64,000 bases of DNA from G963665495 sp963667575 (GTDB lineage: Bacteria; Desulfobacterota; Desulfovibrionia; Desulfovibrionales; Desulfovibrionaceae), in contig CAXXHY010000001.1 of assembly GCA_963667575.2 (NCBI GenBank), forward strand, positions 1 to 64,000, given 5' to 3'. Shown here in pieces: positions 36,672 to 45,601 of this stretch. Each line of letters opens with the position of its first letter. The stretch's first letter is position 1. The notes under the pieces are model-generated. The model had not been told where the DNA came from. It saw only the letters and a list, made by a program, of their open reading frames with translations, and ran no database searches. A program made the position numbers and the translations under genes.

Positions 36672-37928
36672 TTACGATCCTGTTTTCGCTTCGTTCTGAT
36701 GATAAATCAGCAACGGTTCAACGCCGTTTTCCACCACATTCTTGTTGATGACGCACTCTTTCACTCCGGACTGCGAAGGAAGATTGTACATGATTTCGAG
36801 CATGATGCTCTCCATGACATTTCGCAGACCGCGTGCGCCGGTCTTTCTCTCAATGGCCTTCTGGGCAATGGCCCGCAGCGCATTGGAGGTGAAACGCAGC
36901 TTGATGTTGTCCAGTTCGAAAAGTTTTTCGTACTGCTTGGACAACGCATTTTTCGGCTCCGTCAAAATGCGGACCAGATCATCTTCATTGAGGTCTTCCA
37001 CATGGGTGACCACAGGAATACGGCCGACGAATTCGGGAATGATCCCGAACTTGATCAGATCGATAGGATGCACTTCGGAAAGAATTTCGTGAAGATTGTC
37101 CTCATCCTTTTTCTTGAGCGATGCGCCAAATCCCAACGAATGGCCGGCAATGCGTTGCGAGATGATCTTCTCCAGGCCAATGAAGGCCCCACCCATGATG
37201 AACAGGATGTTGGATGTATTCATCCGGATGAATTCCTGCTGCGGGTGTTTCCGACCACCCTTGGGAGGAATATTCGCATCCGTGCCTTCGATGATTTTCA
37301 GCAGGGCCTGTTGTACGCCCTCGCCGGAAACATCGCGCGTGATGGACGGGCTGTCTCCCTTACGGGATATTTTATCGATTTCGTCAATATAAATAATACC
37401 CCTGGAAGCGGCTTCAATATCGTAATCAGCGTTCTGAAGCAGCTGCACAAGGATATTTTCTACATCTTCCCCCACATAACCGGCTTCGGTCAGCGTAGTG
37501 GCATCGGCAATGGCAAAAGGAACTTTGAGAACCTTTGCCAGAGTTTTGGCCAGCAAAGTCTTACCACAGCCAGTCGGCCCCACAAGCAGGATGTTGCTTT
37601 TTTCCAGCTCTACTTCATCTGCAACCGCGCTTTGGAAAAAAACGCGTTTGTAATGATTGTGCACAGCCACGGAGAGGACTTTTTTGGCGCTTTCCTGACC
37701 GATGACGAACTCTTCGAGCTTCGCCTTGATTTCGGCGGGAGGCAGCAAGCGCCCCTCTTCCATCTCTTCGCTCATGCTCTCCTGGGCAATGATTTCATTG
37801 CACAAGGAAACACATTCATCGCAAATGTAGACATCAGGTCCCGCTATGAGGCGTTGAACCTCATCCTGACTTTTGCCGCAAAACGAACAACTGAGATCCG
37901 TGGGCAGTCCGCCTTTTTTATTGGACAT
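36672..37928 (-). CDS. clpX: ATP-dependent Clp protease ATP-binding subunit ClpX
   Basis: 418 aa AAA+ unfoldase that feeds substrates to ClpP. The N-terminal zinc-binding domain has four cysteines (CSFCGK and CDECVSLC). Walker A is VGPTGCGKTLLAKTLAK, Walker B GIIYIDEIDKI; the pore loop (GYVGEDVE) and the ClpP-docking loop region (LGFGASLKKK, the IGF-type loop) are present. Start ATG 37928 with GGGAGACGCT upstream. It lies 17 bp after clpP and forms the classic tig-clpP-clpX order. Confidence 0.97.
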   Translation of the reverse strand: MSNKKGGLPTDLSCSFCGKSQDEVQRLIAGPDVYICDECVSLCNEIIAQESMSEEMEEGRLLPPAEIKAKLEEFVIGQESAKKVLSVAVHNHYKRVFFQSAVADEVELEKSNILLVGPTGCGKTLLAKTLAKVLKVPFAIADATTLTEAGYVGEDVENILVQLLQNADYDIEAASRGIIYIDEIDKISRKGDSPSITRDVSGEGVQQALLKIIEGTDANIPPKGGRKHPQQEFIRMNTSNILFIMGGAFIGLEKIISQRIAGHSLGFGASLKKKDEDNLHEILSEVHPIDLIKFGIIPEFVGRIPVVTHVEDLNEDDLVRILTEPKNALSKQYEKLFELDNIKLRFTSNALRAIAQKAIERKTGARGLRNVMESIMLEIMYNLPSQSGVKECVINKNVVENGVEPLLIYHQNEAKTGS

Positions 37929-37945
37929 AGCGTCTCCCTAAAACG

Positions 37946-38554
37946 TTACTTTTTACTACCTGCTCCTTTACGGGATGTCAGAATATCGTCGATAATTCCG
38001 TATTCCTTGGCATCCTCGGAGATCATAAACTTGTCACGCTCAGTATCTTCATAAATGGTAGCAATATCCTTGCCACAATGCTTGGCAAGAATATTGTTCA
38101 ATACTTCTTTCTGTCTCAAAATTTCCCTGGCCTGGATTTCGATATCCGTGGCCTGGCCCTGGGCACCCCCCAGAGGCTGGTGGATCATGATACGGCTATG
38201 CGGCAGGGCATAACGCATTCCGGCTGCTCCGGCGCAAAGCAGCAATGCTCCCATGCTGGCAGCCTGTCCCAGACAGAGAGTAGCAACCGGCGAAGTAATG
38301 TACTGCATCGTGTCATAGATCGCCAAGCCTGCGGTGACGACACCCCCAGGAGAATTGATGTACAAATTGATCTCTTTTTCGGGATTTTCCGATTCCAAAA
38401 AGAGCAACTGTGCACAAATAAGGCTCGCAACATTATCGTCAATGGGAGTACCCAAAAGAATAATGCGATCCTTGAGCAGTCGGGAATAAATATCATAGGC
38501 GCGCTCGGTGCGGCCCGTGGTCTCGATAACCATGGGAATCGTGTCCCAAGACAT
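37946..38554 (-). CDS. clpP: ATP-dependent Clp protease proteolytic subunit ClpP
   Basis: 202 aa tetradecameric serine protease. The catalytic Ser is in CLGQAASMGALLL, His in RIMIHQPLGG, and the Asp in the TERDKFMISEDA region. The start at ATG 38554 (MSWDTIPMVIE) is preferred to the longer frame from 38581 because AAGGAG lies 8 nt upstream and the length matches the family. Located between tig and clpX. Confidence 0.96.
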   Translation of the reverse strand: MSWDTIPMVIETTGRTERAYDIYSRLLKDRIILLGTPIDDNVASLICAQLLFLESENPEKEINLYINSPGGVVTAGLAIYDTMQYITSPVATLCLGQAASMGALLLCAGAAGMRYALPHSRIMIHQPLGGAQGQATDIEIQAREILRQKEVLNNILAKHCGKDIATIYEDTERDKFMISEDAKEYGIIDDILTSRKGAGSKK

Positions 38555-38727
38555 AAGACTTCTCCTTCGATTGGTTGACAACGATCATAAAACCGGACCA
38601 AAGCCAAGGCAATCTGGACAATTGGTGCGGTACACAATACTAACTTATACTACCTGGAATAAAATTAGACAACAAATGCTATGCGCTCGTCAACCTTTTG
38701 CGGGGGGATAAACAACGATGCAGAAAG

Positions 38728-38757
38728 TTCGGGCGCGCCCTAGTGGGCGCGCCCGAA
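38728..38757 (-). terminator. GC-rich hairpin between tig and clpP
   Basis: TTCGGGCGCGCCC (38728-38740) and GGGCGCGCCCGAA (38745-38757) form a 13-bp stem with loop TAGT just after tig. The T-run is poor on the minus strand (CTTTC), so it may only attenuate transcription into clpP or stabilise the tig mRNA end. Confidence 0.6.
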
Positions 38758-38767
38758 TCGAAATCAA

Positions 38768-40117
38768 CTATTCGGTTTCTTCCGAAGAATCGGTCGTTTC
38801 TTCCTTGTCCCCGTCAGCATCCCCGCTCTTGGCAGGAATAAGTTTAATTTCCGCCTTGCTATACATCAGCTCCATGGCCTTGTCAGCAAGCAGTCTGTCT
38901 CTGACAGCGTACATCAAATTATTTTCAATGTGGTACTTTTTCAGCTGGGTGAAGTCCTGACCGGTACGGGCAGCGAGTTGCTGAAAGTAGAAATCGAGTT
39001 CACGGTCATCTACATTCAGGGATTCCTGCTTGGCGACCGCAAGCAACATGACTTCCGAACGAGCCAGATCCTCGGCCTGAGGCTTGAACTCTTCCTTGAG
39101 GTCATCGATGGACTTTCCAAGAGCCTGCAAACCTTTGCCCTGACGTTCGAGCCGATCAATGGTTTCGCTCAGCATCCGCTCGACGTTCTTTTCCACCAGA
39201 GACTCGGGGACCTGAAAATCAACCTGCTTCAGCAGCTTGTCCAGCAACTCTTTCTGCGAGTTGGATTTGTACAGCTGCTTGCGGCTCTCGGTGTAGGAAT
39301 TGATGACGGCCTCGCGCATCTGGGCCACATTGGCGAAACCGCCGGCCTTCTGAGCCAGATCGTCATTGACTTCAGGAAGCACCTTTTTCTTGATGCTTTT
39401 CAGTTTGACCTGCATGTCGAAAGTCTTGCCGGCAAGTTCGGGATTGAGAAAATCTTCGGGAAAGGTAACTTCCTTGGTATCTTCCGCACCGGGCTTCAAA
39501 CTTTTGACAAGGTTTTCAAAGTCGACAAGGGTCTGGCCCTCGCCGAGAGGAAGCTCGAAATTTTCAGCGGCAAAATTCTCGAAAACCTCTCCATCCTTCA
39601 AAGCCTTGAAATCGATAACAGCGATTTCGCCATCCTGAGGTTCGCGTTCTTCATCGATGGGTTCGAGCTCGGCCAGTTGCGAACGCATGCGTTCGAATAC
39701 AGCTTCAACTTCCTTGTCATCAACTTCGGGAGTTTCTTCTTCGACTTCCAGGCCTTCAAAAGAAGGTACGACGAATTCAGGCATGACTTCAAAACCCAGG
39801 ACATAGTCGAAGGCCTGATCGCGGACAAGTTCGCCACCATCGAAATCGATACCGGACAGGGGCGTAACCTTCAGTTCGCCCATGATTTCATTGATATGAA
39901 GATTGACGAGGTCAGTAGTGGCTTCAGCGATAATTTTTTTGCGATACTTCCCTTCAATGACAGAAGAAGGAACTTTGCCTTTCCGAAACCCTTTCACATC
40001 AACATCACGCCTGTACAAAGCGACAGTGGCGCTGATGGCCGCATGGACTTCCTCTACCGGAACCTGCACGGATACCTTGCGCTTTACCGGCGATACTTCC
40101 TCGACTTGATACTCCAT
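38768..40117 (-). CDS. tig: Trigger factor (ribosome-associated chaperone)
   Basis: 449 aa chaperone and peptidyl-prolyl isomerase at the ribosomal exit tunnel. The N-terminal ribosome-binding domain has the signature VKGFRKGKVPSSVIEG at about 39-54. The FKBP-type PPIase domain follows at about 155-245 (DGEIAVIDFKALKDGEVFEN), then the helical arm domain. The acidic tail (GDADGDKEETTDSSEETE) is longer than usual. Start ATG 40117 after AAGGAGAATGGA. First of the proteostasis group tig-clpP-clpX-lon. Confidence 0.96.
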   Translation of the reverse strand: MEYQVEEVSPVKRKVSVQVPVEEVHAAISATVALYRRDVDVKGFRKGKVPSSVIEGKYRKKIIAEATTDLVNLHINEIMGELKVTPLSGIDFDGGELVRDQAFDYVLGFEVMPEFVVPSFEGLEVEEETPEVDDKEVEAVFERMRSQLAELEPIDEEREPQDGEIAVIDFKALKDGEVFENFAAENFELPLGEGQTLVDFENLVKSLKPGAEDTKEVTFPEDFLNPELAGKTFDMQVKLKSIKKKVLPEVNDDLAQKAGGFANVAQMREAVINSYTESRKQLYKSNSQKELLDKLLKQVDFQVPESLVEKNVERMLSETIDRLERQGKGLQALGKSIDDLKEEFKPQAEDLARSEVMLLAVAKQESLNVDDRELDFYFQQLAARTGQDFTQLKKYHIENNLMYAVRDRLLADKAMELMYSKAEIKLIPAKSGDADGDKEETTDSSEETE

Positions 40118-40348
40118 TCCATTCTCCTTACTATCCTTCTTGAAAGGTGTCTTTTATAATCGGCTTACTTGGCCGCTACAATCCATAAAAAATCAATGTC
40201 CTGCCTAAACAACCGGTCCGTGCAATGTACGAGATCTCAAAAAATCAAATCTGCAAGGACCTGAAAAACAGTCGAATGTCCTGACGGCCCTGCCACTGTA
40301 GCGAGCTGAAATACCTTGAGTAGCGATAAAATTTCTTTTTGAAGGCAG

Positions 40349-40399
40349 CAAAAAATAAAAAAGCAGCTGCGTCTCCTCCAGATTTTTCTAAAGGAGACG
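40349..40399 (-). terminator. Candidate terminator downstream of tRNA-Leu
   Basis: CGTCTCCT (40370-40377) pairs with AGGAGACG (40392-40399); on the minus strand GCAGCTGC and a long T-rich tail follow. It suits the minus-strand tRNA transcript ending about 85 bp downstream of the tRNA. Confidence 0.65.
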
Positions 40400-40482
40400 G
40401 CCTTGATTGTGGCCTCTTCAGTGGCAAAAACATGTATCCACTATCTCTGCCTATCACGAAAAGGCAGGAAGTGCGGATCAAA

Positions 40483-40566
40483 TGGTGCGAGAGGGGAGAC
40501 TCGAACTCCCACGGAAAAACCGCTGGATCCTAAATCCAGTGCGTCTACCAATTCCGCCACTCTCGC
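40483..40566 (-). tRNA. tRNA-Leu (anticodon UAG)
   Basis: Class II tRNA of 84 nt with encoded CCA. Acceptor stem GCGAGAG/CTCTCGC, D-arm TGGCGGAATTGGTAGACGC, anticodon stem CTGGA/TCCAG with loop TTTAGGA giving UAG, a long variable arm (CGGTTTTTCCG) as leucine tRNAs have, and T-loop GTTCGAGTC. It reads CUA and other CUN leucine codons. Confidence 0.95.
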
Positions 40567-40870
40567 ATCAATTCAACATCGATTCTCAATCAGTATCCCA
40601 GGTTGGAATAAGCCCGGAAACCGTTTTTGATATACTGAAACGCAAAAAAAAACAAGCTTGCTCTTTGCCGCAAGACTTATACGATTTATGATGATAATAC
40701 GTGTAATTACGGATGCAAGTACCGCTTACGAAAAAGCCCTTATTCGACGTTCAGCAAATGACATTCTCCGAACAGTGTTTGCATTTAATCACAAGCTTGC
40801 TATCAATTATTTTTGACAGAAGAAGAACGGGCGTATAGCCTGAATCATCCCAAATATAAAGGCCTTGAAA
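40567..40870. other. Divergent intergenic region between tRNA-Leu and selD
   Basis: 304 bp with no gene. It must hold the tRNA-Leu promoter (minus) and the selD promoter (plus). I could not fix either with confidence. Confidence 0.4.
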
Positions 40871-41929
40871 ATGGAAAAAATTGATCTGGTAAATACCGTC
40901 AAAGCTGCTGGTTGAGCTTCAAAAATCGCTCCAGGGGACCTGGAGGAAGCTTTGAACGGACTTAATATAATAAAAGATCCGAGAATACTGGCTGGTCAGG
41001 AAAACAACGAAGATGCTGCCATTCTGCAGTTTCCTGTGGGTATGGCGCTTGTCCAGACAGTGGACTTTTTCACGCCCATTGTAAACGACCCTTTCTGGTT
41101 CGGACAAATCGCCGCGGCGAACTCTTTGTCAGACGTCTACGCCATGGGTGGGCAACCATACGCGGCCATGAACATTTTGTGTTTTCCGGCAAAGACACTT
41201 TCAAAAGATATCATGAAGGAAGTGCTTCGCGGTGGACTCAGCAAAATTCAGGAGGCCGGGGCCATGCTGGCAGGCGGGCACAGTGTGGAAGATCAGGAAC
41301 TGAAATACGGACTGGCAGTTTCAGGTATTGTTTCACCGGACCATTACTCTACAAATTCCGGCCTGGTACCAGGTGATACGCTCATCCTGACCAAGCCCCT
41401 GGGTACGGGCGTACTGGCTACGGCCCTCAAAGCAAAATGGGAAGGATTCGAAGAACTGGAAAAAGAACTGTATCATTGGGCATCTCATTTGAACGCCAAC
41501 GCCGGAGAAGTAATCAGAAAGCTCAAATTGAAAGGCGCTACCGATGTGACTGGCTTCGGGCTAGGTGGCCATTTGCTGGAAATGTGCTGCGGCTCTAAAG
41601 CCAGTGTCGAACTGTGGCTGGATGCTATTCCTTTTATCGAAAAGGCCGTCGAACTGGCGGGGATCGGACTGATGCCGGCAGGTAGCTTCGCCAATAAAAG
41701 TCATTGCATCGATCGCGTTGAGATCGATCCTGATGCGGATCCAATAAAGGCAGATCTGGTATTTGACGCGCAGACGTCAGGCGGTCTTGTTTTGTCCGTA
41801 CCGGAAAAACATCTTAAAGAAGCGCTGAAGATGCTACACGACGCAGGAGAATTGGCCGCCTGTATCGGAACAGTCAAATCACGGCAGGAACAGACTGCGA
41901 GATTGAAAATCTCAGCAACAGCCAAGTAG
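40871..41929 (+). CDS. selD: Selenide, water dikinase SelD, a selenoprotein with in-frame UGA
   Basis: Makes selenophosphate from selenide and ATP, the selenium donor for tRNA-Sec. Read from ATG 40871 with the TGA at 40913-40915 as selenocysteine, the protein is 352 aa. The start region VNTVKAAG-Sec-ASKIAPGDLE matches the SelD active site, where Cys or Sec precedes the conserved Lys. Downstream are FFTPIVNDPFWFGQIAAANS, LSDVYAMGGQPYAAMNI, MLAGGHSVEDQELKYGLAVS and GATDVTGFGLGGHLLEM. A program that stops at TGA would start it wrongly at 40952. It converges with the selenium-type LysR gene, 7 bp apart. Confidence 0.95.
40913..40950 (+). promoter_or_regulatory. Selenocysteine UGA and SECIS hairpin in selD
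   Basis: After the TGA the RNA folds as GCTTC ... CTCCAGG-GGA-CCTGGAG-GAAGC: the lower 5-bp stem GCTTC/GAAGC and a perfect upper 7-bp stem, with G-rich apical loop about 20 nt from the TGA. This is the bacterial SECIS layout recognised by SelB. Confidence 0.85.
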
Positions 41930-41936
41930 TTCTGAA

Positions 41937-42857
41937 TCAGCTTGCTTTAGAATTGGCCTGACATTTTTCCTTGAATTTTTCATCAAGAAAATCAATGAAA
42001 TACCGCACAACAGGAAAGAAATAACGCTTTTCCTGAAAAATGCAGTAAAAATTGCGCTGTGCGGAAAGCTGCGGACATTTCAGTTCGACAACTTCATTTT
42101 TGCTGAGCAAATCCTCTGCTGCGATACGGGATGTCATGCTGACGCCCAGTCCGGCCTTGACGCATTGCAAAACAGCCTGCGTACTCTCTACCATTACAGC
42201 TGCTTTCAGCTGGTGATAATCATGATCACAGGCCGTCAGCGCACGCTCGAGAGCATGCTGGGTACCAGATCCGGGGCTGCGCATGATCCAGGGCAACTCA
42301 AACAGTTCTTCGATCCGAATTTTCTGTTTGTTTTTGGCGAACTTGGGAGGGCTGATGAGAATCAGTTCATCCTCGCAAAGAGGCATGTAGGTGAGATCCG
42401 TATTATCATCCTTGTCTCCAACCACTGCGAGCATTAACGTTCCGTCCTGAACCTTGTCTGCTATTGCGGACGTATCCCCTACGGACAAATTGATGCTCAC
42501 TTCGGGGTAGTTCTCTGTGAAGGATGCCAGCAAAGGGGGCAAAAGATAATAGGCGGGGATGGTGCTGCCACCAAGAAACAACTGTCCGGCAACACGATCC
42601 TGCAACAATTGGATCTCAGCTTTTGCCTGATCGAGGTAAGCGAAAATTTCCAATGAATACCTGTATAAAACTTCTCCCGCAGAGGTAGGAAGAATCCATC
42701 TTCCCATACGGTCAAAAAGCTTTACACCAAGTTCTTTCTCCAGAGTTGAAATGTGGGCACTCACTGTTGGTTGAGATAAATAAAGCTTTTGAGCAGCTTT
42801 TGAGAAACTCTTCAGCTCAAATACCCGACAAAATGCTTCCAATCGTCTGAAGTCCAT
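41937..42857 (-). CDS. LysR-family regulator, selenium-metabolism-associated type
   Basis: 306 aa. The N-terminal winged helix-turn-helix is MDFRRLEAFCRVFELKSFSK, AAQKLYLSQPTVSAHISTLE. A LysR substrate-binding domain follows from about residue 90 (LFLGGSTIPAYYLLPPLLAS, CVKAGLGVSMTSRIAAEDLL). Length and sequence fit the LysR group that travels with selD and other selenium genes. Its adjacency to selD, tail to tail, supports that reading. It lies downstream of rplQ behind a terminator, so it has its own promoter near 42860-42880. Target genes are not visible; the selD region and fdhA are reasonable guesses. Confidence 0.85.
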   Translation of the reverse strand: MDFRRLEAFCRVFELKSFSKAAQKLYLSQPTVSAHISTLEKELGVKLFDRMGRWILPTSAGEVLYRYSLEIFAYLDQAKAEIQLLQDRVAGQLFLGGSTIPAYYLLPPLLASFTENYPEVSINLSVGDTSAIADKVQDGTLMLAVVGDKDDNTDLTYMPLCEDELILISPPKFAKNKQKIRIEELFELPWIMRSPGSGTQHALERALTACDHDYHQLKAAVMVESTQAVLQCVKAGLGVSMTSRIAAEDLLSKNEVVELKCPQLSAQRNFYCIFQEKRYFFPVVRYFIDFLDEKFKEKCQANSKAS

Positions 42858-42880
42858 TTCGCTTACCTTTTGGTCGGAAT

Positions 42881-42909
42881 AAAAAAAGCAGGTCTAAGAC
42901 CTGCTTTTT
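42881..42909 (-). terminator. Rho-independent terminator of the ribosomal superoperon
   Basis: AAAAAGCAGGTCT (42883-42895) pairs with AGACCTGCTTTTT (42897-42909), with a T-run on the minus strand. It lies 4 bp after the rplQ stop. Confidence 0.92.
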
Positions 42910-42912
42910 CAG

Positions 42913-43461
42913 TTAGTCTTTCTTTTCAGATTCGTCCGCTTCTTCAGCAGAAGGCTCTTCGGGACTCTCTGCAGCTGTGTCGCTGGCAGTCTCGGTGACT
43001 TCTTCAGCAACTTCAGCTTCGGGCTCGACTGCAGGTGCTGCAGGAGCAGGTTCGACAGACTGCTTTGTTTCCTTTTTCTGCGGTTCTTCAACCGCAACAC
43101 CAGGAAGGCGTGTAAATTCGATAACGGCCATAGGCGCGCTATCGCCCTTTCTCGGCAAAGCGAGTTTCACTACTCGGGTAAAACCACCCTGAACGCCGGA
43201 AAAACAAGGGCCATAATCATCAAAAAGTTTTTTTACCAGGCTATGGCTGCCAAGAACTTTGTACGCCTGCCGTTTGGCATGCAAGTCATTGCGCAGGGCC
43301 AGCGTGACAAGATTGTCAGCGACCTTACGGAGTTCCTTGGCTTTTGTTTCAGTGGTTCGGATTCTACCATAGGTGACGAGGGACTTGGCCATGTTACGAA
43401 ACATGGCTTTACGGTGCTCCCACGTACGACCAAGAACTTTTCCGGATTTTCTATGCCTCAT
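42913..43461 (-). CDS. rplQ: 50S ribosomal protein L17 with acidic C-terminal extension
   Basis: 182 aa. The first ~120 residues are standard L17 (MRHRKSGKVLGRTWEHRKAM, FRNMAKSLVTYGRIRTTETK). After about 123 comes a non-canonical tail of some 60 residues rich in Glu, Ala, Pro and Ser, ending ADESEKKD. Such tails occur in some deltaproteobacterial L17 proteins; its function is not known to me. The start overlaps the rpoA stop by 11 bp. Last gene of the superoperon. Confidence 0.95.
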   Translation of the reverse strand: MRHRKSGKVLGRTWEHRKAMFRNMAKSLVTYGRIRTTETKAKELRKVADNLVTLALRNDLHAKRQAYKVLGSHSLVKKLFDDYGPCFSGVQGGFTRVVKLALPRKGDSAPMAVIEFTRLPGVAVEEPQKKETKQSVEPAPAAPAVEPEAEVAEEVTETASDTAAESPEEPSAEEADESEKKD

Positions 43462-44497
43462 TTTGCTGCTTCCTCTTCAGCCATTCCTTATAGCTTTCTT
43501 CAAATCCGTCAACTTTCATCCCGAATTCGAGCCCCATTTCATTGAGAACGCGACGAATTTCATCCAAGGACTTCTTGCCGAAGTTCTTGGTCTTGAGCAT
43601 ATCATTTTCGGTTTTTTGTACGAGCTCGCCGACAAAATCGATATTGGCGCTTTTCAAGCAATTGGTCGCACGCACCGAAAGCTCAAGTTCGTCGATTCCC
43701 TTGAAGAGATCCTGATTGATCGCGGGATTGGACTTGGAGTTGCTGGATTCGTTCTCGGACACTTTCTCGTCGAAGTTGATGAAGACGGAAAGCTGATCCT
43801 TGAGGATTTTTGCACTGTAGGCAATGGCATCCTCTGGAGAAACAGAACCGTCCGTCCAGACTTCGAGTACGAGTTTATCATAGTTGGTCATCTGACCGAC
43901 ACGAGCCTGTTCTACAGCATAGGCAACTTTACGGATCGGGGAAAAACTCGCATCAAGTGCGATAAGTCCGATCTCATCATCGAGGCCTTCATGCATTTCA
44001 GCAGGAACGTAGCCCTTGCCCATGCGGAACTCGAGGTCGATCTTCAGTTCGATATCCTCGGAAAGCGTGGCAATGGGTTGATCCGGATTAAGGATCTTGA
44101 CGTGCTGATTCTCGCCAATGTTGGCAGCGGTAACAACACCTTTCTCATTTGCCAGAAGGGTCAAGTGCTGAGGCTCGTCCGTGTCTAAGGCGACACGAAC
44201 CTGTTTAATGTTAAGAATGATGTCCGTGACATCCTCAATGACGCCCGGCATTGTGGTAAATTCATGCTGAATGCCTTGAATATTTACCGCAACGCAGGCC
44301 CCACCCTGTAAGGAGGACAAAAGCACGCGACGGAGCGCATTGCCAATGGTCGTGGCAAATCCACGTTCCAAGGGCTCACAGACGAACTTGCCGTACATTA
44401 CGTCACTTTCCTTGCTTTCCCGGACAATCTTCTCCGGTGCCACAAGTTCGTTCCAGTTACGCGTATTGATAAGCTTGTCTCCTTGAGTGACGAGCAT
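43451..44497 (-). CDS. rpoA: DNA-directed RNA polymerase subunit alpha
   Basis: 348 aa. The N-terminal dimerisation domain carries LERGFATTIGNALRRVLLSS, and the C-terminal domain after a Ser/Asn-rich linker has the helix-hairpin region ELSVRATNCLKSANIDFVGE and TKNFGKKSLDEIRRVLNEMG that contacts UP elements and activators. Located between rpsD (17 bp) and rplQ (overlapping) as in most bacteria. Confidence 0.98.
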   Translation of the reverse strand: MLVTQGDKLINTRNWNELVAPEKIVRESKESDVMYGKFVCEPLERGFATTIGNALRRVLLSSLQGGACVAVNIQGIQHEFTTMPGVIEDVTDIILNIKQVRVALDTDEPQHLTLLANEKGVVTAANIGENQHVKILNPDQPIATLSEDIELKIDLEFRMGKGYVPAEMHEGLDDEIGLIALDASFSPIRKVAYAVEQARVGQMTNYDKLVLEVWTDGSVSPEDAIAYSAKILKDQLSVFINFDEKVSENESSNSKSNPAINQDLFKGIDELELSVRATNCLKSANIDFVGELVQKTENDMLKTKNFGKKSLDEIRRVLNEMGLEFGMKVDGFEESYKEWLKRKQQNEA

Positions 44498-44513
44498 AGC
44501 GAGTTACCTGTTG

Positions 44514-45140
44514 CTATTTAGAATACAGCTCGACGATAAGCTGCTCATTGATGGGGAACTGTATATCTTCCCGGGCAGGAAGCGCTTTCACAGTGGCCTT
44601 CATCGCCTCGGCGTCTACCTCAAGCCATGCTGGACATCCACGACGTCCGATAACTTCCTTGGCTTCCTGCAGTACGGTCTTCTTCGAGCTTTCTTCACGG
44701 ACCGTAACGACATCACCAGGACGAACGCGCATGGACGGAATATTCACACGACGGCCGTTCAGTACGAAGTGACCGTGACGTACGAGTTGTCTTGCCTGGT
44801 CTCTGGAGTTGGCGAAACCAAGACGGTAAATGACATTGTCCATACGGGTTTCAAGCAGAACAAGAAGGTTCGTACCGGTAACACCCTTCATCAGATCGGC
44901 TTTCTGGAAGTAGCTGCGGAACTGATCTTCAAGAATTCCGTACTGACGACGAACTTTCTGTTTCTCGCGAAGCTGAATAGCATAGTCGCTCATCTTTTTG
45001 CGCAACCGGCCATGCTGGCCAGGAGCGTAGGGACGGCGATCATAGGCGCATTTGTCAGTGAAGCAACGATCACCCTTCAAAAAAAGTTTCGCACCTTCCC
45101 TGCGGCATATGCGGCATTTGGATTCCTTATAACGTGCCAC
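44514..45140 (-). CDS. rpsD: 30S ribosomal protein S4
   Basis: 208 aa. Four N-terminal cysteines (CRICRREG, CFTDKC) form the zinc-binding variety of S4. The S4 RNA-binding domain is at about 98-160 (RLDNVIYRLGFANS-like RMDNVIYRLGFANSRDQARQ, VRHGHFVLNGRRVNIPS). S4 nucleates 30S assembly on 16S rRNA. Between rpsK and rpoA. Confidence 0.97.
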   Translation of the reverse strand: MARYKESKCRICRREGAKLFLKGDRCFTDKCAYDRRPYAPGQHGRLRKKMSDYAIQLREKQKVRRQYGILEDQFRSYFQKADLMKGVTGTNLLVLLETRMDNVIYRLGFANSRDQARQLVRHGHFVLNGRRVNIPSMRVRPGDVVTVREESSKKTVLQEAKEVIGRRGCPAWLEVDAEAMKATVKALPAREDIQFPINEQLIVELYSK

Positions 45141-45164
45141 CTTATTTCTCTCCTCTTCGTCGTG

Positions 45165-45554
45165 TTAGACTCTGCGGCGCTTGGGCGGACGACACCCATT
45201 GTGCGGGATCGGAGTGACGTCACGAATATAGCTAACTTTGAAACCAACTTGGTTGATGGCCCGCATGGCAGCTTCCCTGCCGGAACCTGGTCCTTTTACA
45301 AGAATACCAACAGTACGCATTCCATGTTCCTGTGCCTTACGGGCAGCTGTCTCAGCTGCGGTCTGAGCGGCGAAGGGAGTGCTCTTACGAGATCCCTTGA
45401 AACCGCTAGCACCAGAACTGGCCCAACTTACTACGTTGCCTTTAGTATCAGTAAAAGTAACGATCGTGTTGTTAAAGGTGGCCTTGATATGGGCTATGCC
45501 GATCGGTATATTTTTCTTCTCTTTTTTCTTTGCCGTACGTCTTGGTCTGGCCAT
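45165..45554 (-). CDS. rpsK: 30S ribosomal protein S11
   Basis: 129 aa with the family core NIPIGIAHIKATFNNTIVTF and the conserved end IRDVTPIPHNGCRPPKRRRV. The N-terminus is very basic (MARPRRTAKKKEKKN). S11 lines the 30S platform. Lies 47 bp after rpsM. Confidence 0.97.
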   Translation of the reverse strand: MARPRRTAKKKEKKNIPIGIAHIKATFNNTIVTFTDTKGNVVSWASSGASGFKGSRKSTPFAAQTAAETAARKAQEHGMRTVGILVKGPGSGREAAMRAINQVGFKVSYIRDVTPIPHNGCRPPKRRRV

Positions 45555-45601
45555 AGTTTTTCTCTCTTAAGCAGTTAAAAAGCGAAAAAAGGTGTTGACG
45601 C

